The notes under the pieces are model-generated. The model searched no databases. It worked only from the letters and a program-made list of their open reading frames with translations, and was not told the DNA's origin. A stretch of DNA of 64,000 nt from Paenibacillus glycanilyticus NBRC 16618 (GTDB lineage Bacteria; Bacillota; Bacilli; Paenibacillales; Paenibacillaceae): the NCBI RefSeq assembly GCF_004000805.1, contig NZ_BILY01000001.1, positions 124,001 to 188,000 of the forward strand, written 5' to 3'. Each line of letters opens with the position of its first letter. The stretch's first letter is position 1. This document shows positions 44,592 to 53,607 of this stretch, one piece after another. Position numbers and translations under genes: made by a program.

Positions 44592-45331
44592 GCCACAGCT
44601 TGACAGGAAAATCGGCACTTGTCACCGGCGCGGGAACGGGCATCGGCAAGGGTATCGCCTTGGAGCTGGCAAGGCGCGGCGCGAAGGTGGCCATTCACTA
44701 CAATTCCAGCGATGCCGGAGCCAAGGATACGCAGCACCAGATCGAGGAGTTTGGCGGCAATTGCATAACCGTTCAAGCCGACGTCGCGGAACGGGAGCAG
44801 ATCGTGCGCATGGTCGATACGGCCGCGGCTGAGCTTGGCGGCATCGACATTCTGGTCAACAATGCCGCGCTGCAGCTTAATCTTAACTGGTTCGATTATA
44901 CGGAGGAGCTATACGACCGCGTCATGAACATCAACCTTAAAGGATACTGGCAATGCATGCAGGCGGTTATCCCTTATATGAAGGAACGGCATTTCGGCCG
45001 CATTATTAATATTTCCTCCGTGCATGGCAAAAGACCTACCGACTTCGACGTGGTCTACTGCATGTCGAAAGGCGGCATCAAAATGCTCGGGAGGGAAAGC
45101 GCCATTGAACTGGCGCGTTATGGCATAACGGTCAATACGATCGCTCCCGGCGCGGTCGACGTGGGCAAGTTCAAGGCGTCTCATAAGGAACCCAACCGCA
45201 AAAAGTTTCCGCTTGGACGCGTCGGACTGCCTGAGGATATCGCTTCGCTCGTCTGCTACGTCGCCTCAGACGAAAGTTCGTTTATGACCGGCTCGACCAT
45301 CCGCATGGATGGTGCCGGCATGTTGATGTAA
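44588..45331 (+). CDS. Short-chain dehydrogenase/reductase (sugar dehydrogenase type)
   Basis: A 247-residue NAD(P)-dependent oxidoreductase of the classical SDR type: TGAGTGIG at 13-20, NNAA at 91-94, Ser144, Tyr157 and Lys161 (YCMSK), and FMTGSTIRMDGAG at the end. It resembles glucose 1-dehydrogenase or sugar/gluconate dehydrogenases. It is translated in overlap with the preceding SDR-like gene and followed 39 bases on by an enolase-superfamily dehydratase. In this context oxidation of a sugar to a lactone, or a sugar acid to a keto acid, is plausible. Confidence 0.92.
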   Translation: MSHSLTGKSALVTGAGTGIGKGIALELARRGAKVAIHYNSSDAGAKDTQHQIEEFGGNCITVQADVAEREQIVRMVDTAAAELGGIDILVNNAALQLNLNWFDYTEELYDRVMNINLKGYWQCMQAVIPYMKERHFGRIINISSVHGKRPTDFDVVYCMSKGGIKMLGRESAIELARYGITVNTIAPGAVDVGKFKASHKEPNRKKFPLGRVGLPEDIASLVCYVASDESSFMTGSTIRMDGAGMLM

Positions 45332-45370
45332 TCTGCCCAATACCCATATTCCCGCAAAGGAGCATTGCCC

Positions 45371-46756
45371 ATGACTCAACAGGAAACCTATGATAGCACG
45401 TTAGCTCACGTCAACACCTACTCCAAGCCTTCGGAGCTTCGCATTACCGACATTCGCTTTGCCGATATCGCAGGCGCTCCCATGCACTGCAGCCTGATCA
45501 AGGTGTTCACGAACCAAGGCATCGTTGGCTTCGGGGAAGTGCGCGACGGCGCCGACAAACAGTTTGCCCTTCAGCTCAAAAGCAGGCTGCTGGGCGAAAA
45601 TCCGTGCAATATCGACAAGCTGTTCCGCAGAATCAAGCAATTCGGCGGACATTCCCGGCAAGGCGGCGGCGTAAGCGGCATCGAGATCGCCCTCTGGGAT
45701 ATTGCCGGCAAAGCTTACGGCATGCCCATCTATCAAATGCTTGGCGGCAAATTCCGCGACAAAATCCGCATGTATTGCGACACCGACGTTGACGGTAAAG
45801 ATACGGGTAAAGCTATGGGCCTGGCGCTGCAAAAAAGAATGGAGCAGGGCTACACCTTCCTTAAGATGGATCTGGGCATCAATCAGATTATTAACGAGCC
45901 CGGAACGTTAAGTGCCCCTCTTGGCTTCCTGGAGGATATGAAAGCGTTGTCCAAAGCCTGGTATTCCCGAAAGCATTCGAACCTCTCCGAGCACCAGCTG
46001 CGGGAAATTCGCAGCCGCCACTACGATATTTATAACATCGCACATCCGTTTACGGGCATCCATGTGACGGAGAAAGGTCTCGACATGCTGGAGCAATACG
46101 TAGCCGACGTTCGCATGGTCGTCGGCTACGAGGTACCTCTTGCCGTAGACCATTTCGGGCATATCGGCTTGCAGGATTGCATCAAGCTGGGCCGCCGCAT
46201 CGAAAAGTACAACCTGGCTTGGATGGAAGACATGATTCCGTGGCAATACACGAATCAATATGCCCAGCTCGCAAGCGCGGTGACAACTCCGGTCTGCACC
46301 GGAGAGGACATCTATCTCAAGGAGAACTTCAAGCCGCTTCTGGAATCCGGCGGCGTATCCGTCATCCATCCCGACGTGCTGACGACGGGCGGTATTCTGG
46401 AAACGAAAAAAATCGGCGACATGGCCCAGGAATACGGCGTCGCGATGGCCATTCATATGGCGGAGAGCCCTATCGCCTGCCTCGCAGCCGTGCATGCCGC
46501 AGCCGCCACGGAAAACTTCCTGGCGCTCGAATACCATTCCGTCGATGTCGATTGGTGGGACGATCTGATCGTCAGCAAGTTGCCAAAGCCGCTTGTCCAG
46601 AACGGCTTCATTCATGTGCCCGATGCGCCGGGCCTTGGCATCGAAGCGCTTAACGACGAGGTTATCGCTCAGCATCTGCATCCTGAAATTCCAGGGCTTT
46701 GGCTCCCTACCGACGAATGGAACGGCTACTGGTCCAACGACCGGCTATGGAGCTAA
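45371..46756 (+). CDS. Enolase-superfamily sugar acid dehydratase (MR/MLE group)
   Basis: A 461-residue member of the mandelate racemase/muconate lactonising group, whose acid-sugar branch dehydrates aldonates to 2-keto-3-deoxy acids with Mg2+. Metal ligands are visible: Asp in LAVDHFGHIG, Glu in AWMEDMIPW, Glu in TGEDIYLKE; AIHMAESP carries the catalytic His. An insert of roughly 60-70 residues follows FLKMDLGINQ (KALSKAWYSRKHSNLSEHQ and beyond), longer than usual. ATG 45371 behind AAGGAG is preferred to the in-frame TTG at 45365. The substrate is unknown; its neighbours suggest an aldonate. Confidence 0.87.
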   Translation: MTQQETYDSTLAHVNTYSKPSELRITDIRFADIAGAPMHCSLIKVFTNQGIVGFGEVRDGADKQFALQLKSRLLGENPCNIDKLFRRIKQFGGHSRQGGGVSGIEIALWDIAGKAYGMPIYQMLGGKFRDKIRMYCDTDVDGKDTGKAMGLALQKRMEQGYTFLKMDLGINQIINEPGTLSAPLGFLEDMKALSKAWYSRKHSNLSEHQLREIRSRHYDIYNIAHPFTGIHVTEKGLDMLEQYVADVRMVVGYEVPLAVDHFGHIGLQDCIKLGRRIEKYNLAWMEDMIPWQYTNQYAQLASAVTTPVCTGEDIYLKENFKPLLESGGVSVIHPDVLTTGGILETKKIGDMAQEYGVAMAIHMAESPIACLAAVHAAAATENFLALEYHSVDVDWWDDLIVSKLPKPLVQNGFIHVPDAPGLGIEALNDEVIAQHLHPEIPGLWLPTDEWNGYWSNDRLWS

Positions 46757-46790
46757 GCAGCAAGACAAAAAATAAAGCGAGGTGTCCGAT

Positions 46791-47696
46791 ATGAAATTTA
46801 ATAATGCCGAAGATACCATTCAGTTATCGCCGCTATGGCAAGGCGAGCGCTTTCCCGACGGCCGTCCCAAAGTGCCGTCCAGCGTTCTTGCCCGACTAGG
46901 CAGGATCACGCTCGAGGAGGCTTGGGGCCCCCTCTGGTCGAGAGGATATCATTATCAATTCGAGGGCGATTTCAAAATCATTCACCCGAACAAGGTGATG
47001 GTTGGCCGTGCGGTTACGGCCGTTATGGTGCCGAAACGTCCGGATCTGCATGATACGCTGCTCAATTACGGCCATGAGCAAGAGGATCGCAGAGGCTTTT
47101 TTAACCAATGGGTAATCGATTCGCTGGAGGAAGAGGATGTCGCCGTCATCGATATGTTCGATAAAATCTATCAAGGCACCTACGTGGGAGGCAACCTGTC
47201 CACGGCTATCTCAACCCGCACGAAGACAGGAGGCGCCGTTATATGGGGCGGTATACGCGACAATCAGCAGGTTCAGCAAATCGAAAACATTAATGTTTTC
47301 TATCGGGGCAGCGACCCAACCGCAATAGCAGATGTCACGATGGTCGGCATGAACGTTCCCGCCCGCATTGGCCGGGCCGTCTGCCTCCCCGGCGACGTTG
47401 TGCTTGGCACGCCGGCAGGCGTCATCTTCATCCCTGCCCATTTGGCGGAGCTGACGGCTACCCATGCGGAAAAATCGCAGGTCCGCGACGTGTTTGGCTT
47501 TGCCCGCTTGAACAGCAGAACCTATACGACGGCGCAAATCGATGCAGCATGGACGACCGCCATGTGGCAGGACTTCATTCAATGGTTCGACACTGACAAA
47601 GCTGCCGTGCCATATCGCCATTTGACATGGGAGCAGGAGCTCGAAGAAGCGCGCAAGAGTGAAAATAACGGCCCTTCCAGCGATGTCCGGTTATAA
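46791..47696 (+). CDS. RraA-like aldolase (HMG/CHA aldolase family)
   Basis: A 301-residue RraA-fold protein. The metal and substrate motif GGAVIWGGIRDNQQVQQIE (Arg156, Asp157) matches that of class-II pyruvate aldolases such as HMG/CHA aldolase, and YVGGNLSTAI provides the preceding glycine loop. Such enzymes cleave 4-hydroxy-2-keto acids to pyruvate plus an aldehyde or acid. ATG 46791 (GCGAGGTG upstream) is chosen over GTG 46782. Downstream of the dehydratase, it would cleave a 2-keto-3-deoxy acid. The C-terminal extension (~residue 240 on) is longer than in minimal RraA proteins. Confidence 0.83.
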   Translation: MKFNNAEDTIQLSPLWQGERFPDGRPKVPSSVLARLGRITLEEAWGPLWSRGYHYQFEGDFKIIHPNKVMVGRAVTAVMVPKRPDLHDTLLNYGHEQEDRRGFFNQWVIDSLEEEDVAVIDMFDKIYQGTYVGGNLSTAISTRTKTGGAVIWGGIRDNQQVQQIENINVFYRGSDPTAIADVTMVGMNVPARIGRAVCLPGDVVLGTPAGVIFIPAHLAELTATHAEKSQVRDVFGFARLNSRTYTTAQIDAAWTTAMWQDFIQWFDTDKAAVPYRHLTWEQELEEARKSENNGPSSDVRL

Positions 47697-47727
47697 GGTA
47701 ATATAGGAATAAAAAGGAGCTTAATTG

Positions 47728-48636
47728 ATGGATAAAGCGATATTAGGCCGTACCGGTTTGCAGGTTACGAAATTAAGCTACGGCGCCATGGAAATACGCG
47801 GACCCCGCGTATGGAACGGAAGACCGGTCGAGGATGCCGATGCGGGCCTCATCTTGAATACCGTGCTCGATGCGGGTATCAATCTGATCGACACCTCTTA
47901 CGATTACGGCCGCAGCGAAGAATTAATCGGCCGCTTCATCAGCCACCGCAGGAGCGAGTTTATTCTGGTGACAAAATGCGGCTGCTGCGTCACGAACCGC
48001 GGCGATCATGACGAGACATCCCATATTTGGACGCGAGATAATCTGCTTCATAATATCGATACAAGCTTAAAGCGCATGAAAACCGACTATGTCGACGTCT
48101 TGCAGCTTCATGGACCTACGGTGCAGCAAGCCGAAGAAGGCGCGCTGGTCGATGTCCTGAAGGAAATTCAAGCTAGCGGCAAAGCCCGTTACATCGGCGT
48201 TTCCTCTTACCTTCCGAATCTTCCGGCCTTCGTGGACTGGGGAGCATTCGATACGTTCCAGCTGCCCTACTCCGCTCTGGAACGAGAACACGAGGATTGG
48301 GTAACAAAAGCCGCGGACACCGGAGCCGGCATCATTGTCCGCGGCGGCGTGGGACAAGGCGAACCGGGTATCGGGCGGGGTTCGGAGGAACGCTGGAGCG
48401 CCTGGGAGCAAGCGAAGCTGGACGACCTCTTGGAACATGGCGAGCAGAGGACCGGATTCCTGCTGCGCTTTACCCTATCCCATCCTTCCATGACGACAAC
48501 GATCGTGGGCACCAAGAATCCCTCCCACTTGGCTGAAAATCTCCGTTATGCCGAGCTTGGCCCGCTACCAAGCGACGTCTACGAGGAAGCAAAGAAACGA
48601 TTGGACGCCATCGGGCGGACGGCAATCGTGAAATAA
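47728..48636 (+). CDS. Aldo/keto reductase
   Basis: A 302-residue TIM-barrel NADPH-dependent reductase. The tetrad is visible: Asp and Tyr in LIDTSYDYGRSEEL, Lys in LVTKCGCC, His in VLQLHGP. AKRs of this type reduce aldehydes or oxidise sugars. AAAAAGGAG precedes ATG 47728. It is the last gene of the plus-strand operon, followed by a strong terminator, and could reduce the aldehyde released by the RraA-like aldolase; this step is inference. Confidence 0.9.
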   Translation: MDKAILGRTGLQVTKLSYGAMEIRGPRVWNGRPVEDADAGLILNTVLDAGINLIDTSYDYGRSEELIGRFISHRRSEFILVTKCGCCVTNRGDHDETSHIWTRDNLLHNIDTSLKRMKTDYVDVLQLHGPTVQQAEEGALVDVLKEIQASGKARYIGVSSYLPNLPAFVDWGAFDTFQLPYSALEREHEDWVTKAADTGAGIIVRGGVGQGEPGIGRGSEERWSAWEQAKLDDLLEHGEQRTGFLLRFTLSHPSMTTTIVGTKNPSHLAENLRYAELGPLPSDVYEEAKKRLDAIGRTAIVK

Positions 48637-48641
48637 AACAT

Positions 48642-48683
48642 AAACGAGCCAATGGAATTCAAATTCCATTGGCTCGTTTTTTT
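48642..48683. terminator. Bidirectional terminator between the SDR-AKR operon and the second importer
   Basis: An 18-bp perfect stem (AAACGAGCCAATGGAATT and its complement) with a two-base centre, followed by a T-run on the plus strand; convergent genes end on both sides. Confidence 0.9.
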
Positions 48684-48692
48684 ATTCAGCGT

Positions 48693-49511
48693 TTATCCTT
48701 TTACCGATCCGGCGGTCAGCCCCCGAATGAAGCTTTTCGAACCAATTGCGAATAAGACGAGCACCGGCAGCGTTCCGATCGACAGTCCAAGGATTTGCGC
48801 CGCAAGATCGGTTCTGTACGCGGAGCCTAGCGTCGTGATGCCTAGCGGGATCGTGTACATCTCCGGCTTGTTTATGACGATTAACGGCAGCAGGTAATTA
48901 TTCCACGACCAGAGGAAGACCAGCAGGGAAAGCGTTGTTAATGCCGGATAAATAAAGGACAGCACGATCCTGAAAAAGATTCCGAGATCCGAGCAGCCGT
49001 CGATGCGCGCGCTCTCGATCACCTCGACCGGTACGGCGCCGCGAATGAACTGCGTCATCCAGTACACGCCAAACGCGTTTGCCACCCAAGGCAGGATAAG
49101 CGGCATCAGCGTATCGGAAAGGTTGAGATAACGCATCTCGATCACGTACGCGACCAGGCCTAGCTGGCCAGGGATCATCATCGTCAGCAGAACAGCTCCG
49201 AAAATTTTCGATTTGAACTTAAAATCGTATTTCGCGAACGCAAACCCGGCAAGCGCGCTGACGAACACCGACAGGAGCGTGCTGGCAGCCGAGACGACAA
49301 AACTATTCCAGTAGGCCAGATCGAACCGGCTCGCCGCAACCGTCTTGAAGTTTTCCGCAAGGTAGTTGCCAGGATAAAGGACGATCTTCGTAAAAAGGTC
49401 TTCGTTCTTGTAAGTGCCCATAACAATCATAATGTAAAACGGCAGCAAGGCGACAATCGACAGCAGCGCGATACCGACCGTCGCAGTAACCGTACGCGAT
49501 CGTGTACTCAT
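48693..49511 (-). CDS. ABC sugar transporter permease, MalG type (second importer)
   Basis: A 272-residue membrane permease with six hydrophobic segments and the EAA loop EVIESARIDGCSDLGIFFRI at ~170. Its start directly abuts the stop of the partner gene, and GGAGGAATCC precedes it. Third and last gene of the operon binding protein, MalF-type, MalG-type. No ATPase is encoded here. Confidence 0.92.
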   Translation of the reverse strand: MSTRSRTVTATVGIALLSIVALLPFYIMIVMGTYKNEDLFTKIVLYPGNYLAENFKTVAASRFDLAYWNSFVVSAASTLLSVFVSALAGFAFAKYDFKFKSKIFGAVLLTMMIPGQLGLVAYVIEMRYLNLSDTLMPLILPWVANAFGVYWMTQFIRGAVPVEVIESARIDGCSDLGIFFRIVLSFIYPALTTLSLLVFLWSWNNYLLPLIVINKPEMYTIPLGITTLGSAYRTDLAAQILGLSIGTLPVLVLFAIGSKSFIRGLTAGSVKG

Positions 49512-50423
49512 TTAGGATTCCTCCCTGTAAAACTTGGTGCCAACAAACGAGAACACGGCAATAATGACGCAAAGTCCGTAAGCGATCGCCGCGCCTAGTC
49601 CGTAACGAGTTGTGCTGCCGAATGCCGTGTCATACATATTCCAGACGGTCGTCAGGCAGCATCGTTCCGGTCCGCCGATAACGGCAGACGCCGAGCCCAT
49701 TCCCGCGCCGCCTAGCAGCAGCATCGGCTCCTCGAGCAATTGAAAGCCGCCGATAATTCCCGTAATGGCCACGAAGGTTGTGACCGGTCGAAGCAAGGGC
49801 AGCGTTATGGTCCAGAACGATTTCATGCCGGTTGCGCCGTCGACGGCAGCCGCCTCGTGCAAATCCTTCGATATGTTGGCAAGTCCTGCCAGATAAAAAA
49901 TCATCGTGTAGCCAAAGCCCTTCCAAAACAGCATCAGAATAATGACGATACGGGCATACATCGGTTCGCCAAGCCAATAGATCCCTTCGTCGATGAGACC
50001 GAATTCGAGCAGCAGCTTGTTGACGAAGCCGGCCTGCCAATCGAACAGCAGGTTGAACATGAGGCCGACCGCAACCGGCGTGACGATGTACGGCAGGAAG
50101 TTGACGAGCTGGAAAAAGGCTTTCCACTTGACGAATTTGCTGTAGAGCAGCGAAGCAATCGCTAGGCCAAAGGCCATTTGAAGCGGCAGCGATACGGCCA
50201 CGAACAGCAGCGTATTCCCGACCGAGGTGAAAAAATATGAGTCGGGATTAAACAGAAAAGCATAGTTGTCCAGCCCAACGAACGTTTTTTTCCCGATCCC
50301 GTTCCAGCTCGTCAGACTCACGTAGAACGAAAACAGGATTGGAATCAGGCCAAAGGCCGCGTAAAACAGCATATACGGTGACAGAAAAAGATACGGCGCC
50401 CATTTTCGCTTCACCACATCCAT
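49512..50423 (-). CDS. ABC sugar transporter permease, MalF type (second importer)
   Basis: A 303-residue membrane permease with the EAA loop DLHEAAAVDGATGMKSFWTI at ~200. ATG 50423 behind GGAGTG is preferred to GTG 50432. It follows the binding-protein gene after a GC-rich hairpin and is directly followed by the MalG-type gene. Confidence 0.92.
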   Translation of the reverse strand: MDVVKRKWAPYLFLSPYMLFYAAFGLIPILFSFYVSLTSWNGIGKKTFVGLDNYAFLFNPDSYFFTSVGNTLLFVAVSLPLQMAFGLAIASLLYSKFVKWKAFFQLVNFLPYIVTPVAVGLMFNLLFDWQAGFVNKLLLEFGLIDEGIYWLGEPMYARIVIILMLFWKGFGYTMIFYLAGLANISKDLHEAAAVDGATGMKSFWTITLPLLRPVTTFVAITGIIGGFQLLEEPMLLLGGAGMGSASAVIGGPERCCLTTVWNMYDTAFGSTTRYGLGAAIAYGLCVIIAVFSFVGTKFYREES

Positions 50424-50464
50424 TATTCCCACTCCGATCGTTATAAGGTCAAGGAAAGCGCAAA

Positions 50465-50484
50465 GAGCGGCCGCCCGGCCGCTC
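50465..50484 (-). terminator. GC-rich intercistronic hairpin after the binding-protein gene
   Basis: GAGCGGCC pairs with GGCCGCTC around GCCC, without a T-run. It lies between binding-protein and permease genes, where such hairpins stabilise the upstream mRNA and lower permease expression. Confidence 0.55.
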
Positions 50485-50514
50485 CCAGCGTCTCTTCGTC
50501 ATCGTGGCTCGCCG

Positions 50515-51882
50515 TTAACCGAACGTAACGTCCGGCACTTTCGCCTTCAGCTCTTTTTGAATCCGGTCCATCGCCTGCTCCACGCCGAAGCTTTTATCCT
50601 TCGAGAGAGTCTGCAGCACGATGCTCATCGCTTCGTCAAGCACTTGGTCGTTCACGTTCTCGGCAACGTCGGTCGTTACCCCGGAGATGTCCACGAAGAA
50701 CTTCTCCCCAATATCCTGTGTGCCGAAATTCTCCCACGTCCAATTCGAGAATTGTTTATTCTGATAAGCCTCTTTGTAATGGGTAAATACGCCGTCCTTC
50801 TTCTGCGCTTCCGCGCCTGCCTGCGACATCGAAGTAAACTCGATCCATTTCCAAGCCAGCTCGGCGTTCTTGGCGCCTTTCGGAATGCCGTGCGACGAAC
50901 CGCCACGGATATAACCGCCATCCGGAGCTACCATCAGCGCCCACCGGTCAGGCTTCTTGTCGTTTGGTCCGATGACGTATTGCGGCATCCAGACCGGGCT
51001 TGGCGTAAACATGTATTTATCGCCGCCAAACGAGGCGTTCCAGGCCGGCGTCCATTGGTCGAGCTTGTCTACAATGCCCGCATCGCGGAACTGGACAAGC
51101 CGCGTTACGATGCTTTGAAGCAGCTGAACGTTTAACTTGTTGCCCTCGAAGTACGGCTGATCCCGCTGACCCTTCAGAATATCGTAGACACCGCCAAGGC
51201 TTGGGAACATCATGACCTTACCGCCGCTCTTGTCGAGCACCTCTGCGCCTTTGGCGATAAATGCATCCCAGTCCGGCAGCATCGCTTCCATCTCTTCGGG
51301 ATTGTCCGTACCCAGATACTCCTTGGCGAGCGACTTGATGTAGGCAACGCCGGCAACGCTCATATCATCCGGAATAGCGACCAGATGGTCATTCATGGAG
51401 AATGCCGGAGCGTCATACTCGAATAACACGTTGCGGTCCGCATTATAAGGGTCGGCCTCTAAATCTTGCAAAATATCCATGCTGAAGATCTTTGCCTTCT
51501 GCCCGCGCTCGATCCGGATAACGTCCGGCAGCTCGCCGCCCGAGGCGATCGTCGTCTGCAGCTTCTTCGGAACATCGGCCGCTTCGACCTGCACTCTCTT
51601 CACCTTGATCCCCGGATATTTCTCGTTAAAAGCCGCCAGCGCCGTCGGATGCTCCGGCTCCCAAGTCCAGAGCACGAACTCCCCTTTAAGCTCCTTATTG
51701 CCTCCGTCCTCTGCAGCACCGTTATTCTCTGTTTCTGCCGCCGGTGTGCTCGTTTTGACGTTTCCGCCGCTGTTGCCTCCGCTATTGCCGCCGCTTCCGC
51801 CTGAACATGCGGCTAGCAAACTAACAAGAGTCAAAGCGGTCATTGCCTGCGCGATTCCTCTTCCCCATTTCGAACGACGCAT
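50515..51882 (-). CDS. ABC transporter sugar-binding lipoprotein (second importer)
   Basis: A 455-residue extracellular binding protein: lipoprotein signal with lipobox LLAAC (Cys ~26), a Gly/Asn/Ser and Thr/Glu-rich linker, then a family-1 fold (FVLWTWEPEHPTALAAFNEK, ELPDVIRIERGQKAKIF, GGSSHGIPKGAKNAELAWKW). GGGAGG precedes the ATG. It is first in its operon and divergent from a YesN/YesM pair, which commonly controls such binding-protein operons. A cre-like site lies 54 bases upstream. Confidence 0.92.
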   Translation of the reverse strand: MRRSKWGRGIAQAMTALTLVSLLAACSGGSGGNSGGNSGGNVKTSTPAAETENNGAAEDGGNKELKGEFVLWTWEPEHPTALAAFNEKYPGIKVKRVQVEAADVPKKLQTTIASGGELPDVIRIERGQKAKIFSMDILQDLEADPYNADRNVLFEYDAPAFSMNDHLVAIPDDMSVAGVAYIKSLAKEYLGTDNPEEMEAMLPDWDAFIAKGAEVLDKSGGKVMMFPSLGGVYDILKGQRDQPYFEGNKLNVQLLQSIVTRLVQFRDAGIVDKLDQWTPAWNASFGGDKYMFTPSPVWMPQYVIGPNDKKPDRWALMVAPDGGYIRGGSSHGIPKGAKNAELAWKWIEFTSMSQAGAEAQKKDGVFTHYKEAYQNKQFSNWTWENFGTQDIGEKFFVDISGVTTDVAENVNDQVLDEAMSIVLQTLSKDKSFGVEQAMDRIQKELKAKVPDVTFG

Positions 51883-51935
51883 CCCAAATCCTCCCTTAGG
51901 TTTTTGGTTACGCTCTCATCATATACAAGTGCCTA

Positions 51936-51949
51936 TGAAAGCGTAAACA
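51936..51949 (+). promoter_or_regulatory. cre-like site between the second importer and the two-component genes
   Basis: TGAAAGCGTAAACA has one mismatch to TGWAANCGNTNWCA and lies in the 168-base divergent region. Confidence 0.5.
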
Positions 51950-52050
51950 TAACAAAACTGCATTTTTGGTCGGGATTCTGCACTTTGCTTCACCGCCCTT
52001 ATTACGTAGAGTATAATGGATTCAAATATGGACATGGGAGGCTCCCTTCG

Positions 52051-53607
52051 ATGAAGATCATATTGGTGGATGATGAACGCATTGCCCTGGAGCATATACG
52101 AACGCTAATACCATGGGAAGAGAATGGATATGAGATCGCAGCCGCGGCAACAAACGGCCGAAGCGCGCTGCGTCTCTGCGAAGAGCATCGTCCCCAAATC
52201 ATGATCGTGGATATCCGCATGCCGGTTATGGATGGACTTGAGCTCATTCGGGCGGTAGCCGAACGCGGCTGGGGCGTCAACTTCATCGTAATGAGCGCAT
52301 ACGAGGATTTTAATTATGCCCGTCAGGCGATATCGCTCGGTTGCGTGTCGAGCTACCTTGTTAAGCACGAGGTTAATCGAGACAAGCTTATGCAGGAACT
52401 TGCGAAAGCAAAGCTAGCTTGGGAAATGAACGAGCGGCAGCGCAAGCTCTCCCGATCCGAACAACTGAAGGAAGCGTTTTTCGCCAGCAGTCAGCCTGCC
52501 AAGCATGGCGCTCATATCGCGCGTCCGCCGCTATGCGCGCTGCTCCTGCAAGCAGATGTGCCGTTCACGACAATTCCATCCGTCACAGCGTCGCCCGATG
52601 CCAGCGGGACAATAGGATGGACGGAAGGCTTTAAGCATGCGGAGACAACCGCCGACTGGGAATTAGTCGGGGAATTCGCGCATGGACCCGGCAGGCTGGT
52701 TGCATTGTTTGAACAGCGCGATAAAAGCGTCTCCGTGCAGCGTGAAGCTTTTCATAGAATCGCCTCGACTGCGCAGCGGGAGTTCGATGGCCGGCTTGGT
52801 TATACCGTCTCTTTCTATTTCGCTCTCGAATACGCCGATGCGGCGCATTTGCCCGCGTTGATACGCAAGCTGGAAGAAGCCGCGCGACACACCGTGTTTT
52901 CCGGACGCAATACTCTGGCATGCGCGCATGATCTTCCCCTGCCAATCCGTATGGCACCTGCGAATATGGATGGCAGCCGCCGGTGGCTTGAGACGTTGGC
53001 GGCCTGTATCGCACAAGAGGATTACGGCAGTTTTGAAAGCGTTATCAACGAATGGTTCGACAGTTTCACGCAGCCGGAATGGAACTTGAACGGTTTGTAC
53101 GAAGCCATCCGCGCGCTGACAACCCTGTATCGCGAACGGCTTGCTGCAGCGGGACTTCCCGAGGCGGATCCACTGGATCCAATAACGTTCGGTCCCCTGT
53201 ATCACGTAACCGATATACGCAACCGGTTCCTTCATGCTTTCGGCGAGCTGAACGAGCAGGGATCAACTGCACGTAAACGTCTGTCCCCGAAGCTCCTGCA
53301 GGCCATACGTTACCTTCATGCTCACTTCCAGGATGAGATCGGGGTCGAGGATGCCGCTGCCGCAACCGGCATTAGCGTTAGGTATTTGCATGAGCTATTT
53401 AAGCGGGAGCTCAACCGCACCTTTCTTGACTACTTGACCGAATACCGAATTAAGCAGGCTAAAATCATTCTTATGCGCGAGGACGCCAAAATGGCTGAAG
53501 TGTCCGCTCGGGTCGGCTATCGTTCCCCCCAGCATTTCAGTCAGGTGTTCAAGCGGCTGACCGGCGTTCTCCCCCATCAGTTCCGTGCTAAGGAGCAGGC
53601 CCGATGA
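52051..53607 (+). CDS. YesN-type response regulator (receiver plus AraC domain)
   Basis: A 518-residue response regulator. The receiver at 1-125 has acidic Asp7/Asp8 (ILVDDER), phospho-acceptor Asp54 (IVDIRMPVMDG) and Lys in YLVKHEV. The middle region is helical, and the C-terminal ~100 residues carry AraC helix-turn-helix motifs (VEDAAAATGISVRYLHELFKR and VSARVGYRSPQHFSQVFKRLTG). The receiver start MKIILVDDE, with GGGAGG before ATG 52051, sets the start; the longer open frame to 51904 is upstream leader. It overlaps the histidine kinase gene by 4 bases and likely activates the divergent importer operon. Confidence 0.93.
   Translation: MKIILVDDERIALEHIRTLIPWEENGYEIAAAATNGRSALRLCEEHRPQIMIVDIRMPVMDGLELIRAVAERGWGVNFIVMSAYEDFNYARQAISLGCVSSYLVKHEVNRDKLMQELAKAKLAWEMNERQRKLSRSEQLKEAFFASSQPAKHGAHIARPPLCALLLQADVPFTTIPSVTASPDASGTIGWTEGFKHAETTADWELVGEFAHGPGRLVALFEQRDKSVSVQREAFHRIASTAQREFDGRLGYTVSFYFALEYADAAHLPALIRKLEEAARHTVFSGRNTLACAHDLPLPIRMAPANMDGSRRWLETLAACIAQEDYGSFESVINEWFDSFTQPEWNLNGLYEAIRALTTLYRERLAAAGLPEADPLDPITFGPLYHVTDIRNRFLHAFGELNEQGSTARKRLSPKLLQAIRYLHAHFQDEIGVEDAAAATGISVRYLHELFKRELNRTFLDYLTEYRIKQAKIILMREDAKMAEVSARVGYRSPQHFSQVFKRLTGVLPHQFRAKEQAR

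Noticed and set aside
45908..46681. Minus-strand open frame of 257 codons
   Set aside because: Antisense to the enolase-superfamily gene; no coding features.
51904..52050. N-terminal extension of the YesN-type regulator
   Set aside because: The receiver domain begins at ATG 52051 behind GGGAGG; the upstream frame is the promoter region.
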